64,000 nt of DNA from Mesostigma viride. Its lineage: Eukaryota > Streptophyta > Mesostigmatophyceae > Mesostigmatales > Mesostigmataceae. A program made the position numbers and the translations under genes. Positions 45,157 to 55,947 of the stretch are shown here, one piece after another. Within the stretch, counting starts at the first letter, position 1; each line of letters starts with the position of its first letter. The notes under the pieces were generated by a model. That model was not told the origin of the DNA, did no database searches, and saw only the letters and a program-made list of their open reading frames with translations. Location of the stretch: positions 1 to 64,000 of the forward strand of contig RPFO01002048.1 of NCBI GenBank assembly GCA_009746045.1, read 5' to 3'.

Positions 45157-46867
45157 GGGGGACGGTAGTCCCTACCGTCATGCAGGTAAGGACCAACAAC
45201 GAAAGGGAGAAAGCACACAACAAACATACTACTAACCACGCAGGGTTACTCTACTTGCCACGCAGGGCAAAATCAGATTGACCATAGGGGTACTATGTCC
45301 CAGCCCTTGTTCTCCAACGGGCCAGTAAAACCAATTCCCCCAAAACTCGCCACACAAGGACAAGTCTTGACGTAGTCAACGTATCTCCCTACTATAGGCC
45401 GAAGGGAGGAAACCAGATCCTATCACGTGAGGGCTTTCGGGTTTTGACCACAGAAACTTCTCCGCGTGGGTTAACAGTCGCCTGAATGAACAGCTCGTTT
45501 GACTTTTTCGCCATGGCGGGGCTTCCATGACTAGAGACTGCTCCAGACGGCGGGGATATTCCCAGTACTGACGGTACAGGGCATCCATCGGCATTATAGG
45601 TGTGGGGCGCTCCACCTTGCCTGCTGGCTGTCTTCCCACCACGAAGTCATTCCTAGATAGTGTCCACCTTCCGACTCCCACGTTTGTCCTATCTACCGGG
45701 ACCTTACACCAAGAACCAGGTCCAGGTTGGCCTAAGGCCGGCTACCTACCCCAGGTCAAGCATGACATTTCACGGTCGACTCAAGCAACATAATACCGTG
45801 ACCTCATCACGTGAGGCACCACTGGAAACTGGAATTAACAAATCACAGGGCAATGTGACTGGAAACTCCGGATCTCTGGACTGGAACAACAGGAACATGA
45901 ACCCCCATAATCCTTCCTGGAATCTCCCCCACTTCCCACAAATCCATCAATCTCCCTCTCACCGCTGCCCTCCCTGGCGACCGCGCTAGTGCAGGGCCGC
46001 GGCAGCATATAAAATTCCGCCAGCGACCCGAATCAGAGGCGCACCAATCAACGCCAAGTCAACCCAATTGATGGGGTCGACCGATACCAATACTACCGGA
46101 TGCATGGCTACAGGCGACGATGCTTATCACAACTGGGATAGTAATACGCGTGTGGCGGACACGTTGCGCGCGACCATGCACAGTGGCGCGGGCACGCAAT
46201 AATTGGGGTTCGCAACAGTGGTCCGCGGGGCGCGCACGCGCCATCATGTGACAGCGTTGTAAACGCCACAGCCGAGCAAAGGCCAAAATATGGATCACCG
46301 CAGTCGGACGTCATCAACGACTACGTACGGGAGGTGCTCGCGTGCAGAACTGACCAATGCAGTCGATGCAGGGAGGACTAGTCACCAAGCTGAATCACGT
46401 CTTGCCTGTGCGGAGATGCGCGCGCAAGCGCTGAACTCTCCATCCCGTCTGCAAGACCCCTGATGTCGAGTCAACCACAGCGGAAGGCCACCTCGAGGTA
46501 AGGCAGAAGGCGGGGAGACCTCTGGGGCCTGCCCGTCGTTCCTATCTACGTTATTGGCCTCTGGGGCCGACGCGTCTGCATCTGGTGCGGGCGTCTGTTC
46601 TACCTGGTTGACTAACTCTACTCCTCCCTTCCCCCTCGTCCGAAGATGTCGTCCGGGAAACGTAGTATGAGCGAGAGGCGCTGAATGGCCCGCAGCTAGT
46701 TTGGTAGAATGACACAGGCACCAATACTAGCTGCGACCATCACGTCTCCCGGGGGAAGTGACCGTGTATACGTCCGCCTCCTCCGCCTCCTCTTGCTGGT
46801 CACGTGCCTGGTATAGGTACTCCGCCACGACCACAGGAGGGCCGAGAGGTTCCAGCGCACTGAGGGA
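45157..46867. other. Non-coding 3' interior of the gag-only element
   Basis: No pol domain found. A - strand frame at 45376-45681 (RPTPIMPMDALYRQYWEYPR) is open for 101 codons but unrecognised. It could be a relic of a lost pol or envelope-like region. Confidence 0.5.
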
Positions 46868-48884
46868 TCAAACCTGAGTGTGGGATCCCTCCCCTTCCCC
46901 AGGGGACCGCGCGTCCGCGCGCTGGTCGTCGTCATCCGGGGGGCCTTGCTGGAACTTGTGGGCCCACGCTGGAACACGTGTGCGCGTCTTGAGTCGCGGG
47001 CAGTCCTTCTTGAGGTGTCCGATCTCGTTGCACCTGAAGCAGCGGGCCTTGGACACGTCGATGGTGTGTAGCTGTGTGGCGGGCACCTCATCGTCCTCGG
47101 ATTCCTCCTCCCGGACGGGTTCAACTTCCCGTGGGCTGGCTGAGCCCTGGTGCGTGATGATGTCGGCCACTTGGAGAAGGTACTGCTGGACGGCGTGGAT
47201 GTCAAGATTCGCCCAGGGCACCTCCGCGTAGTGCTTCTTAACCTCGTCCAGGAGGACAGGGTGAATAGCCTCCAGAAACCGAATCTTAATTGTACTCGGT
47301 CCACGTCAGGTCGCCGGTCAGCCGCGCCGCAAAGGAGTCAAAGGTGGTGAGGAACTCCGCCAAGTCAGTGTTGCCTTGACGTAGGCGGCCGAACTCAAAC
47401 CGCTCGGTCAGTCGATAGCCGGGAGGGATGAGCTTGCGCCGGATGCGCTCCAGCAGTTCCTCAACCGTCTGCGGGTATGACTGAGCCGCCACACTCTCGA
47501 CGTTAAGCATCCCGACTACTGATGGGTCCATGCACTTCACCACCACGTACGGGATCAGCACCTTGGTGGCCAGCTGCCACTCGTTGTGTTCACACCATAC
47601 AGTGTACAGCTGCTGCCACATACGAGCCCACTCGTCGATCTCGCGTGGACTCATGCCCGCGTGGAGCTTGGGCACCGCCTTGAAATCTGGCAGGGGCGGG
47701 GCCTTGACCGGCTCTCCCAGGGGCCCGCCCGTCTCGCAGTACGCGGGACTGGAAAAGGTGGGGGGCTGTTGGCGCCTCGCCCACGCTTCATAATGGGACG
47801 GTCCATGGGAGGGGGCATACGGGGCAGACTCGCGCCGGGATACAAGAGCGTCCGCGCCGCGCCAAGCTGGATAGTCGCCAGTCCCACGTCGGGGCGCGTA
47901 GGCGTCAGATTGCCGCCGAAAGGCGAAGCAGTCCGACTCACGCCGCACGCGGACCGACGTGGGATGCTCGTAGCCAGGGTCGTCCAAGGGCAGCCGATTG
48001 AAGTTGACATTCGTGGACGCGCTCCTGGCGGGTGTGTATGGTGGTACGGTGGGGAATGGGCTAGGAGGAGCGTGTCCATCGTCCCATGGGTCGCCGTGGA
48101 CGTAGGCCTCGACGATCCTGGCGCTCTAGGCGGGGACCTGGACTCTCGCTCGTAAGACCCGAAGGATACCCGACGAGGGACCCGCCAGGGCTCCTGCCTC
48201 GACCCCCCCCGTCCACGCCCGGCCCATGCATGGGTCAGACGCGTGCTCCCGCGCGCGTACGTCGCCGGGTAGTACCGATCCATGCGAGCAGCAGGCGGGG
48301 GTACGAACGGAGAGCTGGCTGTTGAGCTACCTGCGTCCTCTACATCCTCTTCCTCCTGCGCATCTTCCACGGAAGGGGGTCGCTGCGTAGGAGGTACCCT
48401 GTCCCAGTTGCCCATATGCTGGGTCAATAGCGTTCGCAGCTGCTGCTGCGTCTGCTGTCGCTGTCGCTGCTGGTGCTGCTGCGGCTGTCGCGACGGCGGC
48501 GACTGCTGAGACTGAGGCTGTCGCTGCGGCGACTGCTGAGACAATTGCTGCCGCTGCGGCGACGGCTGAGGCACATGCTGTCGCTGCGGCAACTGCTGAG
48601 GCTGATGCTGTCGCTGCGGCGACTGCTGTTGCTGATCAAACCCTAGGGCAGCTTGTTCTATCTGCGACTCTAGCTAGAATAGTCTGCCGTTGTGCGGTAA
48701 CCCTAGCGGCTGCACGATCGGATCTCCGGGAGCCTCTGGAAGCGCTAGATCTTCTGGAACCCTGACTGGACGTGCTGGATCTTCTGGAACCCCGACTGGA
48801 CGCGCTAGCCGCGTCTTCTTTCTCTCTATTGTCCTCTGGGGACTGTGCAGTACCTGTACCTCGCCTCCTATGCCTCCGGGGCAT
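46868..48884 (-). pseudogene. Ty3-like Gag with CCHC knuckle (frameshifted)
   Basis: Begins MPRRHRRRGTGTAQSP. It is Ser/Arg-rich, and in a shifted frame becomes Gln-rich (SPQRQQLSQQSPQRQPQSQQ). After a further shift near 48120 comes the capsid-like domain: LPLDDPGYEHPTS, VPKLHAGMSPREIDEWARMW, ELLERIRRKLIPPGYRLTER and FEFGRLRQGNTDLAEFLTTF. A +1 change at about 47285 leads to IRFLEAIHPVLLDEVKK, and finally the knuckle CFRCNEIGHLKKDC (CX2CX4HX4C). Three frame changes in an element with near-identical LTRs are unexpected. Either the element has been mobilised as a defective copy or the assembly has indel errors. Confidence 0.8.
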
Positions 48885-50038
48885 TTAGGCCGTTGTACCT
48901 TACCCACACCGTACACTGCAAGCAACACCTCCCCAGTGAGAGAGAGAGAGAGATGACAACCGCATAATGTATATATATACTTTAATAGTACTTATTACTG
49001 ATATTAACTATTAGCTATTAACTATTAACACTAGGCTATGACCAGTAGTGCTATAGAGCTGCTGTATCAAACACTATCTAGTGCTTATGACCTAAAGGAG
49101 GTGCCCAGGCGGAGCTGCTCTAGTGCTCGCAACACATCATGTGCAGGTAGCGGTGTGAGATACCTAGTCTGGTGCAGCCCTTATGGGAGTAGTATATTAT
49201 CCCTAATAGACTAACCTGCCTCTGTGATGAATAGGTCTATAACCTCCGTCATTATTACGTCTATTGTGAGAGGTTCCCATGAACTACCGATTAGGTATAA
49301 AGCAATATCACACGGTATTGAAGCATGAAATGCAGGAAGGGAAAGAAAAGGAGGACAGCCCACCCAGGATACCTCTACGTGCAGGTGACGTGCTCACAGC
49401 GAGAGAGAAACACAAGGCAGAAACAAAACGTTCACAAACAGTACGAAGAAGAACGTTGAGGTACAGCCACCGGCAACACAGTAAGGCAACGGCCAGCCGG
49501 TGACTACCCTCGAGCCGTAGGCAGCGTTGCCCTCTGGGGGTCCGCCCACGGCTCACGAACGTTGGCCTCTGGGGCAACGTGGGTACCAACAGTCACGAAC
49601 ATGAAATCGGACACGACAGAAAACATATACCCCGTTGCTACGCGCGTGGGTAAGACAGGGGACAAGAAGGACTTATATATATTGCTTTACCGATGCCTTA
49701 CTGCCGTCAGTATCGTTGAAAACCCTGAGTTCTGGCCGCCACCTGGTGTCGTTGAAAGCCGGAGCTCTGGCCGCCACCGGGTGTCGTTGAAAACTGGGGC
49801 TTTAGCCGCTACCGTCGGCAGCCCAACACCACGGGATCGCTGCTGACCCCGCCGAGTATTCCTTACTGGCCGCTCGCCGTCTAGGTCGTCGTTGAATCCC
49901 TTGCGGGATTGCCGCCGACCTGTCCAGCGGTCGTTGAATAATGGAACCTCTATCTACACCAAGCTCCGCCTTGGTCTTCCTAACTGGCTACACTAGCTCT
50001 CTCTGCGAGAGTTAGCTAACCTTGCCAGCAACACAAAC
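48885..50038. other. 5' untranslated leader of the gag-only element
   Basis: No supported ORF. Contains a (GA)n tract at about 48938-48953. TCGTTGAA recurs at 49713, 49749, 49784, 49889 and 49931; the first three units form a 35-36 bp tandem repeat with the segment CTGGCCGCCACC. Leader repeats of this kind may be packaging or regulatory signals (inference). Confidence 0.55.
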
Positions 50039-50049
50039 CTCCGATACCA
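50039..50049 (-). promoter_or_regulatory. Primer binding site resembling initiator tRNA-Met
   Basis: The - strand reads TGGTATCGGAG one base inside the 5' LTR. It matches the start of the common plant-type PBS TGGTATCAGAG except for one base, and fixes the element orientation. Confidence 0.8.
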
Positions 50050-50050
50050 G

Positions 50051-50725
50051 TGTAACGAACCCAGATTTACACCTAAACCTGAGCTACGTCGCGAAAGATC
50101 AACTGTGCCGGTAAGAGGGAGAATCAAGGTGGCCTAATGCAGATTGCGCTTCACGACTGGGGTCGTGAGATATCTGGCACCGCGACTTGATGCCAAGCTA
50201 ATTAATACGCACTTATAATGGCTAGCAAGACCAATTACAAATGGATAAGTGCCCCAGGTTCAGACAGGTGATAACACACTCATTTCATTCCGAACCAAGA
50301 GGACGAGACTCTCGTCCTCGGACCAATTTCACCTAGGTCTGCCACCAAGCTGGCAAGTGGCGCCGACATGGCGCCGACCTTCCAGAGAATTACGAAGCAT
50401 GCAGTCCACGCAAGATCCTCGGGTCGACATCGACCCTCACCAGGCTACAGAATCCACGCATGAGTACAATATCTCAACCAGCTATAAAGTACGCAGCGCG
50501 GCGCGACTGCACCGGCCCCTAGAAGATCGCATACATCAACCTAGGCCCAAAATAACTGGTCCGAATCACACAAACTATCATAATTCCATACAAAAGTCCT
50601 GACCAAGGGACAATTCCCAAATTAAGTCCCGAAATGAGTCCCAAAGTCCTACGGACTATGACAACAAGCCAAAACACATAATTTATTCCATTGTTGCGCC
50701 CGTTCCAAGGGTCGGGTTCGCAACA
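50051..50725 (-). repeat. LTR (5' LTR in element orientation)
   Basis: 675 bp, same termini as the copy at 44464-45141. Lacks one AAT; otherwise no difference was noticed by eye. Confidence 0.95.
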
Positions 50726-50730
50726 CACAC

Positions 50731-51222
50731 GCGGTTCATGCCCAGGTGCATACTTTGGTGCAACAAATTTGACAGTGGCTGGCTGTGTGTCAACCAAAGT
50801 ATGGAGTGGTACCTGAAAATGATCAAGTGACACCCCACCCAGGCCCTGTACCTCAAGCCTATCACAAGAGATGGTGACACCTGGGCATGAAATAAATGGA
50901 TCACCCAACAAAGCATTTCCTGTGTATCCTTCCAATACCTGAAATGGTGTGCATGGAGATACCAAGAATTATGTTTAAGGTAACCTGACCTTTAACAGTC
51001 AAGCTAGTCTGCCCAGAGAAATCAGCCACCCGTTGCCATGGGGAAGGCTCTAACTCTAGGTGTGGTACAGCCAATGCACTGATGATGCTAACCTGAGCGT
51101 GGGTGTCAACTGCGACTAGAGCTGGATTGTTGTCGCTTTGACCTGCCCTACTCACTTTGGCTGACCCTGTGTACGTGAGCTTTAGCTCTATGTGCTGCTT
51201 GCAGTATGCGGACCGCTTCTGC
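50731..51222 (-). pseudogene. Retropepsin-like protease of the copia-type element
   Basis: The - strand encodes NPALVAVDTHAQVSIIS, then VKGQVTLNIILG, and ALLGDPFI after a frameshift near 50950. This has the fold order of retroviral-type aspartic proteases (catalytic D-T-x-A, later hydrophobic-LLG). The active-site box is DTHA where DTGA or DSGA is expected. In retrotransposons the enzyme cuts the Gag-Pol polyprotein. The coding sequence continues across the young LTR element at 44458. Confidence 0.65.
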
Positions 51223-51299
51223 TAACCCTACCAGCCATTAAGAATGTACTCCAGCACGCAAAATGTACTTCGTACCGAAGTTTGTCTTTTTATGCTGAA

Positions 51300-52090
51300 A
51301 ATTGTCATGCATGATGTTTGCAACCAAAATAGACCTCGTACAAAGTTTGGTATCGATCGGACGTCATCTTGGTGACATTTGCTAGCAATAAAGGTACATT
51401 TTTGTCATTTTTTGTTAAATTAAATAGTAATAAATAGGAAACAGTACTAAATCACGTCAAACCATCATGGATATTTGCAAGCAACCTAATTACCACTAGA
51501 ATAGACCATGCACAAAGTTTGGGGTCAATCTGAACTCAAAATAGTGACGTTTGCTAGCATAAATACTGCATTTTTTGCCATTTTCAAGCATTTTGCTCAG
51601 TGTAAGCTACTAAACAATATCAAACTACGTCATAAAGCTATGAAATATTGGAAGCAACCTAAACACCACTAGATTAGACCATGGGCTAAGTTTGGGCTCA
51701 GTCTGACGTCAAAATAGTGACGTTTGCTAGCATAAATGGTGCATTTTTTGCCATTTTCAAGCATTTTGCTCAGTGTAAGCTACTAAACAATATCAAACTA
51801 TGTCAGAAAGCTATGAAATGTTGGAAGCAACCTAACACCACTAGATTAGACCATGGGCCAAGTTTGGGCCCAGTTTGATCTCAAAATAGTGACGTTTGCT
51901 AGCATAAATGGTGCAATTTTTGCCTTTTTCAAGCATTTTGGTAAGTATCCCTCAAACTATGTCAGAAAACTGTGAATTGTTGTAAATAACCTGTTTGCCA
52001 CTACATTAGACCATCCTCAACTTGTAAGGTCAGGCATAGGTAAAGGTAGTGACATTTGCTAGCACTATATACAAGCATATTATGCCTCTT
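51300..52090. repeat. About five tandem ~172 bp subterminal repeats
   Basis: The landmark GTGAC(G/A)TTTGCTAGCA recurs at 51372, 51544, 51717, 51889 and 52049, i.e. spacings of 172, 173, 172 and 160. Each unit also has a CCACTAGA-TTAGACCAT box and AAGCATTTTG. Units 2-4 are the most alike and the outer ones decay. Subterminal arrays like this often bind transposases (inference). Confidence 0.85.
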
Positions 52091-52711
52091 TTCGCATATA
52101 CACATCAAAAATAACAAGACATCATCATATCATGGCCTTAATACAAGGTGTGCAAATGCAAATCACACCAGATCGGATGACCAATGATGGGTGGCTGCAT
52201 GCCATCACATCTACCAGGCTGCAGGGTGAGAGGCCACATCGCTACAAGACAGGAATCCTCGCAATTGCACAACACCGCTAGTACACTGTGCACATACCCC
52301 AAGAGGATTTGGCTACAAGCCATAAAAGTTTGGCCATGCTAACACATTCTTCATCCAAGCAAAATGCAGCCTCTCCAAACTCAACTCGTTGATTTAAATT
52401 CAGCTAGGCCAGGCGTGCATGCTCTACTTGCCGACAACCATGAGTAAACTTGTCTACCACTTCATTCCATGCGCCGGTAGATGGCACCGTCTCATCTACC
52501 AGTCATCCCCGGCTCCCATTCCGCATCCTCCTCTCCCTCTCCCTCTCCCTCTTCCTCCTCCCCCTCCCCCTCCCATTCTCCCTCCCCCTCTCCCTCCTCC
52601 TCCCCCTCCTCCTCCCCCTCTTTCTCCCCCTCTTTCTCTCCCTCTTCCTCCTCCTCCCCGCCTTCACTGTCACTGTGCACAGCAGGGACGGCATCGTCTA
52701 TGTGGGTGCCA
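52091..52711. other. Non-coding with CT-rich tract
   Basis: Contains a long pyrimidine tract on + (CTCCCTCTCC-type repeats, about 52526-52665) just after the stop of the - strand gene. No ORF here is credible. Confidence 0.7.
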
Positions 52712-54501
52712 TCACCTGCGTTCACGGTGCCAGCCTAGCTCCTGTGGAAAGAAGCGAGCGCGGCCAAATGCCTCGACTGGGTGTGGGCAGCCGCACACGA
52801 ACTGCGTCACCTCCGCCAGGGCATGATAGTCCTCATACTGCCCATCAGCCCACATCGCCTTGATGAGCAGGTGACCTCCCCTTTCCTGAACCTTAGTGAC
52901 CCAGCCATGGAAGCGCTCCCTCTTCCTCGCTATCCCCGGAAACAGGGCACACAGGCGCATCCCGATAAGCGCACGTGCTCCATGCTCGGCAAAGTAGGCA
53001 TTGCAGTCATCCTTTGCTGCTGCCCTGGCGGCGGTGGCAGTCTTGTAATGCTCAAAGTCAATCTGCGGGTGCTCTTTCAACGCCGCCACCGTGGCAGCTG
53101 ACAGTTTGCCGGTACTGATCAGCTCAGGCTGGTGCACCTCTGCCGTACCGCCCACTGTCCAGTGCTGCAGGTGTACATCAGAAATGGGGACCGTCATCCC
53201 TGCGCTGCCGCCACCTAATGTCACTCTAGAAAACTGGCCCGTCCACGACGGTGCGTAGTAAGGAGAGGCGACAATGCTGTCACGCTCCGTGCGATCGCCT
53301 TCCAGATCAAGGACCTTCACCAGCATGTGTGGTGCCCACGGCATTCCCTGCCCGCAGGTGACGGCTGGCCGCTTAACAACGAGTAGGTCGCTGCGTCGTA
53401 TGAGGCTTCCATTCACCTTGAAGGTGTGCCTGCCGGAAATCAGTGTGCGCAAAGCGGGCGTTGCCGTTGATGTGCTCCCTCGCGCAGCGGGCGCACATGC
53501 GCGGTTGATCTGCGCTTGAATCTCGCGGGCAGGGCAAGCGACGTGTGAGATTACTTGTTTTATGGGCAGCCTCAGTGCTCGTGTTGCCCGCGCAACCGAC
53601 TGGTCGCCTGCAGATCGCAGCGGTAAGGGTACCGCCTTGTTCGCTTGCAGTTCACGCTTCTCTTTGAGCTTTTGCTCCATGATGTCGAACAGATTCTCGT
53701 TGTTGGCACGCACATCCTCCACGGACTTTGGCACCTGCTCAATCCATCCGTCCAGCAACTGCTGCTTCTCAGCGGCGACGATGTCAGGAAAAAGGCTGTG
53801 AAGGCTAGCGCAGGTACATCTCCTGGCACCGCCCTCGTCCCATTCAAAAAGCGGCACTAGACCAGGACTTCCTTTGGGGCCTTGCCACGCTCTATGAGGA
53901 GGCACCCATAGACAGGATCTCCCTGCGGGGTGTACCCAATGGGCGTGACCCCGTCACAAGCCTCGCCATTAGGCCCTGTGGGCTGCCACTTGTTCACCGG
54001 TGCATTTACCAACGTCTCCGATGCGGCTAGGCGCCAGCGGACATACACGGTCATATCCGGGCCCCAAAACACTTCGAGATCGAACACCTTCGAAGAGCGG
54101 TGCCTCTCCCTCTCGGCTTCGGTTGCTGGCTCATCATCCAAGTCGGCGGTGGCGCCCGCGCCCGCACCCGCGCCGGCGCCTGCGCCCCCACCCCCGCCCG
54201 CGCCCGCGCGCGCGCCTTGGGTGGCGCCCGCGCCCGCACCCGCGCCGGCGCCTGCGCCCCCGCCCCCGCCCCCGCCTGGGCCCGCGCCCGCGCCCGCGTC
54301 TTGGGTGGCGCCCGCGCCCGCACCCGCGCCTTCTCCCCCGCCCCCGCCCCCGCCCGCGCCCCCGCCCGCGCCATGGGTGTGGCCCGCGGCTGGCTTCTTC
54401 GGAAATGCGTCCATCGATATCACCCACCGGCCGTCAGCGGTGGATGCACCCTTTCGGCCACGTTGTGACATCAAGCGCGGCGTCCCCAATAGAACAGTCA
54501 T
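52712..54501 (-). CDS. Unrecognised protein with Gly-Ala repeat and Tudor-like C-terminus
   Basis: The - strand starts at ATG (MTVLLGTPRLMSQRGRKG; a second ATG is at 54471). About 75 residues of Gly/Ala repeat follow, encoded by GC-rich hexanucleotides. Then come VFDLEVFWGPDMTVYVRWRL and VNKWQPTGPNGEACDGVTP. The frame stops at 53857, but a second frame overlapping from 53905 continues the style: LVPLFEWDEGGARRCTCASL, then an acidic helix DIMEQKLKEKRELQANK, VASPYYAPSWTGQFSRVTLG, and near the C-terminus FHGWVTKVQERGGHLLIKAM and WADGQYED. The last resembles Tudor/Agenet-type modules. One frameshift or an unseen intron near 53870 separates the halves. Location inside a TIR element suggests a transposon-encoded accessory protein. 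I do not recognise it. Confidence 0.5.
54150..54372 (-). repeat. Gly-Ala-coding hexanucleotide repeat
   Basis: GCGCCC/CGCCCG-type repeats (+ strand) in three related blocks separated by GGGTGGCGCCCGCGCCCGC-like joints. They code for alternating Gly and Ala on the - strand and for Arg- or Pro-rich peptides in other frames. Confidence 0.85.
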
Positions 54502-54899
54502 GCAATATGAATAATCATTAGTATCAACGATGCGTTCATGCAGGCGTGAACTGTGAAATACAACAAGCATGCAACAACGACTCCAGCACACTTAGTAAAT
54601 ACTGCTCATAATATCTGTGGCACATGCAACATGGTTAAAACACACATGGATGACCTGTATGGCTGCACATGAACTGTCCACCTAGAGAAGACTAGAAATT
54701 CAGCATGATATCAAGAGCCATCCACACAAATATATGTCTTACCGCAGCTTAGGGCTTCTTCGGGTTGAGTTGGCGAATCGAGCTTGTTGAGCCCTGCTCG
54801 AAGTAATGCTCAAATGCGATGCCCAGGCCCGCCAGCACATCATCAAATGTGATTAGTTTCACAGGTGGTCCGAAGAGTTCCAAACGTGGTTGCTAATTT

Positions 54900-55406
54900 T
54901 CAGGCAGTGCCTGAAGGCCGCCTCGAAAGTGAAACGCGAAAGTGAAAAGGGGTCACAAACCCTATGTTCATATCCTTGACTCCCCCGTCGAGAACGAACC
55001 GAAAACCAGCGCCATGAACGAACTTGTGACGAGTAGATGACGACATCGTGGTTATGGCGTCGTACCCCCCCTGGTGCAGCTGCTGCTTTATCGCCGCCTT
55101 CCTGTCCTCTTGCTTCCGCCCGGGCGAAAACCAGGCGCTTCGCAATGCCTGGAGATGTGATATTCTAATGGGCTTCATGCACTCGTGGCCGCACTTACAG
55201 TCGAACGTCTCGTCGGTCACTAGGCTGCCGGCATGGGTGCTGCCGCTTAGCACTATGGCTGCGAACTTGCGCTTCCCATGGTGTCCCATCACCATGATAG
55301 CGAAAGCCAGGAAGCAGATAGCCACGATTATGTCCCAGCAAAGCCATAGCACACCTTCCGTTTCGACCGCCATGTCGGCCACTAGTCCGGATAGCTCAAT
55401 GTGCAC
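54900..55406 (-). CDS. Cys-rich transposon-type ORF (partial)
   Basis: A 168-codon - strand frame starting MHIELSGLVADMAVETEGVL, with a hydrophobic segment (IIVAICFLAFAIMVMG) and then FDCKCGHECMKPIRISHLQA and a Lys/Arg/Gln helix. The CxCxxxC cluster followed by an Arg-Phe helix resembles zinc-binding modules preceding transposase domains in some algal and invertebrate DNA transposons; this is a tentative similarity. A splice donor is possible near 54961 (ATAG|GTTTGT). The first ~25 codons lie inside the left arm of the palindrome, so the same start is duplicated divergently at 55874 on the + strand. Confidence 0.45.
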   Translation of the reverse strand: MHIELSGLVADMAVETEGVLWLCWDIIVAICFLAFAIMVMGHHGKRKFAAIVLSGSTHAGSLVTDETFDCKCGHECMKPIRISHLQALRSAWFSPGRKQEDRKAAIKQQLHQGGYDAITTMSSSTRHKFVHGAGFRFVLDGGVKDMNIGFVTPFHFRVSLSRRPSGTA

Positions 55407-55947
55407 CTGACCTTGACACTAATCGCACAAACAGCCACAATTTTGCAAGCAAGAAGACATGGCTACCTCGGCATTTCATGAAATGTACTTCGTGAAATGC
55501 ATTTCGTGAAATGTACTAAGGAACGTGATTGGCCGGCGTTCGCTCGCCAAATCTCGCAAAATGTACTAAGGCACGTGATTGGTCCCGCAAAATGTACTAA
55601 GGAACGTGATTGGCCGGCGAAGATTCTGTAGGGAATTTTAATTGCAGCAAACAGAATCTTCGCCGGCCAATCACGTTCCTTAGTACATTTTGCGGGACCA
55701 ATCACGTGCCTTAGTACATTTTGCGAGATTTGGCGAGCGAACGCCGGCCAATCACGTTCCTTAGTACATTTCACGAAATGCATTTCACGAAGTACATTTC
55801 ATGAAATGCCGAGGTAGCCATGTCTTCTTGCTTGCAAAATTGTGGCTGTTTGTGCGATTAGTGTCAAGGTCAGGTGCACATTGAGCTATCCGGACTAGTG
55901 GCCGACATGGCGGTCGAAACGGAAGGTGTGCTATGGCTTTGCTGGGA
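55333..55947. repeat. Perfect palindrome, 296 bp arms, 23 bp spacer
   Basis: The left arm 55333-55628 and right arm 55652-55947 are exact reverse complements wherever compared; inner and outer ends are symmetric about 55640, so there are no net indels. The inner part holds three GATTGG (CCAAT-box) and ACGTG motifs per arm in near-repeats starting ATGTACTAAGG. The outer part duplicates the first codons of the adjacent Cys-rich ORF. The 23 bp spacer is TA-rich at the left. As single strand it would form a ~300 bp hairpin. Confidence 0.95.

Larger units (their letters stand above)
44464..50725 (-). mobile_element. Gag-only LTR retrotransposon (TR-GAG-like), recently inserted
   Basis: LTRs at 44464-45141 and 50051-50725 are flanked by CACAC at 44459-44463 and 50726-50730. 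The element is read on the - strand: primer binding site next to the right LTR, gag at about 48884-46868, polypurine tract next to the left LTR. The LTRs appear identical by eye apart from a 3 bp AAT indel, implying a recent insertion. No protease, RT, RNase H or integrase motif occurs in the 4.9 kb interior, so mobilisation in trans is likely. It interrupts the older copia-type element. Confidence 0.9.
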
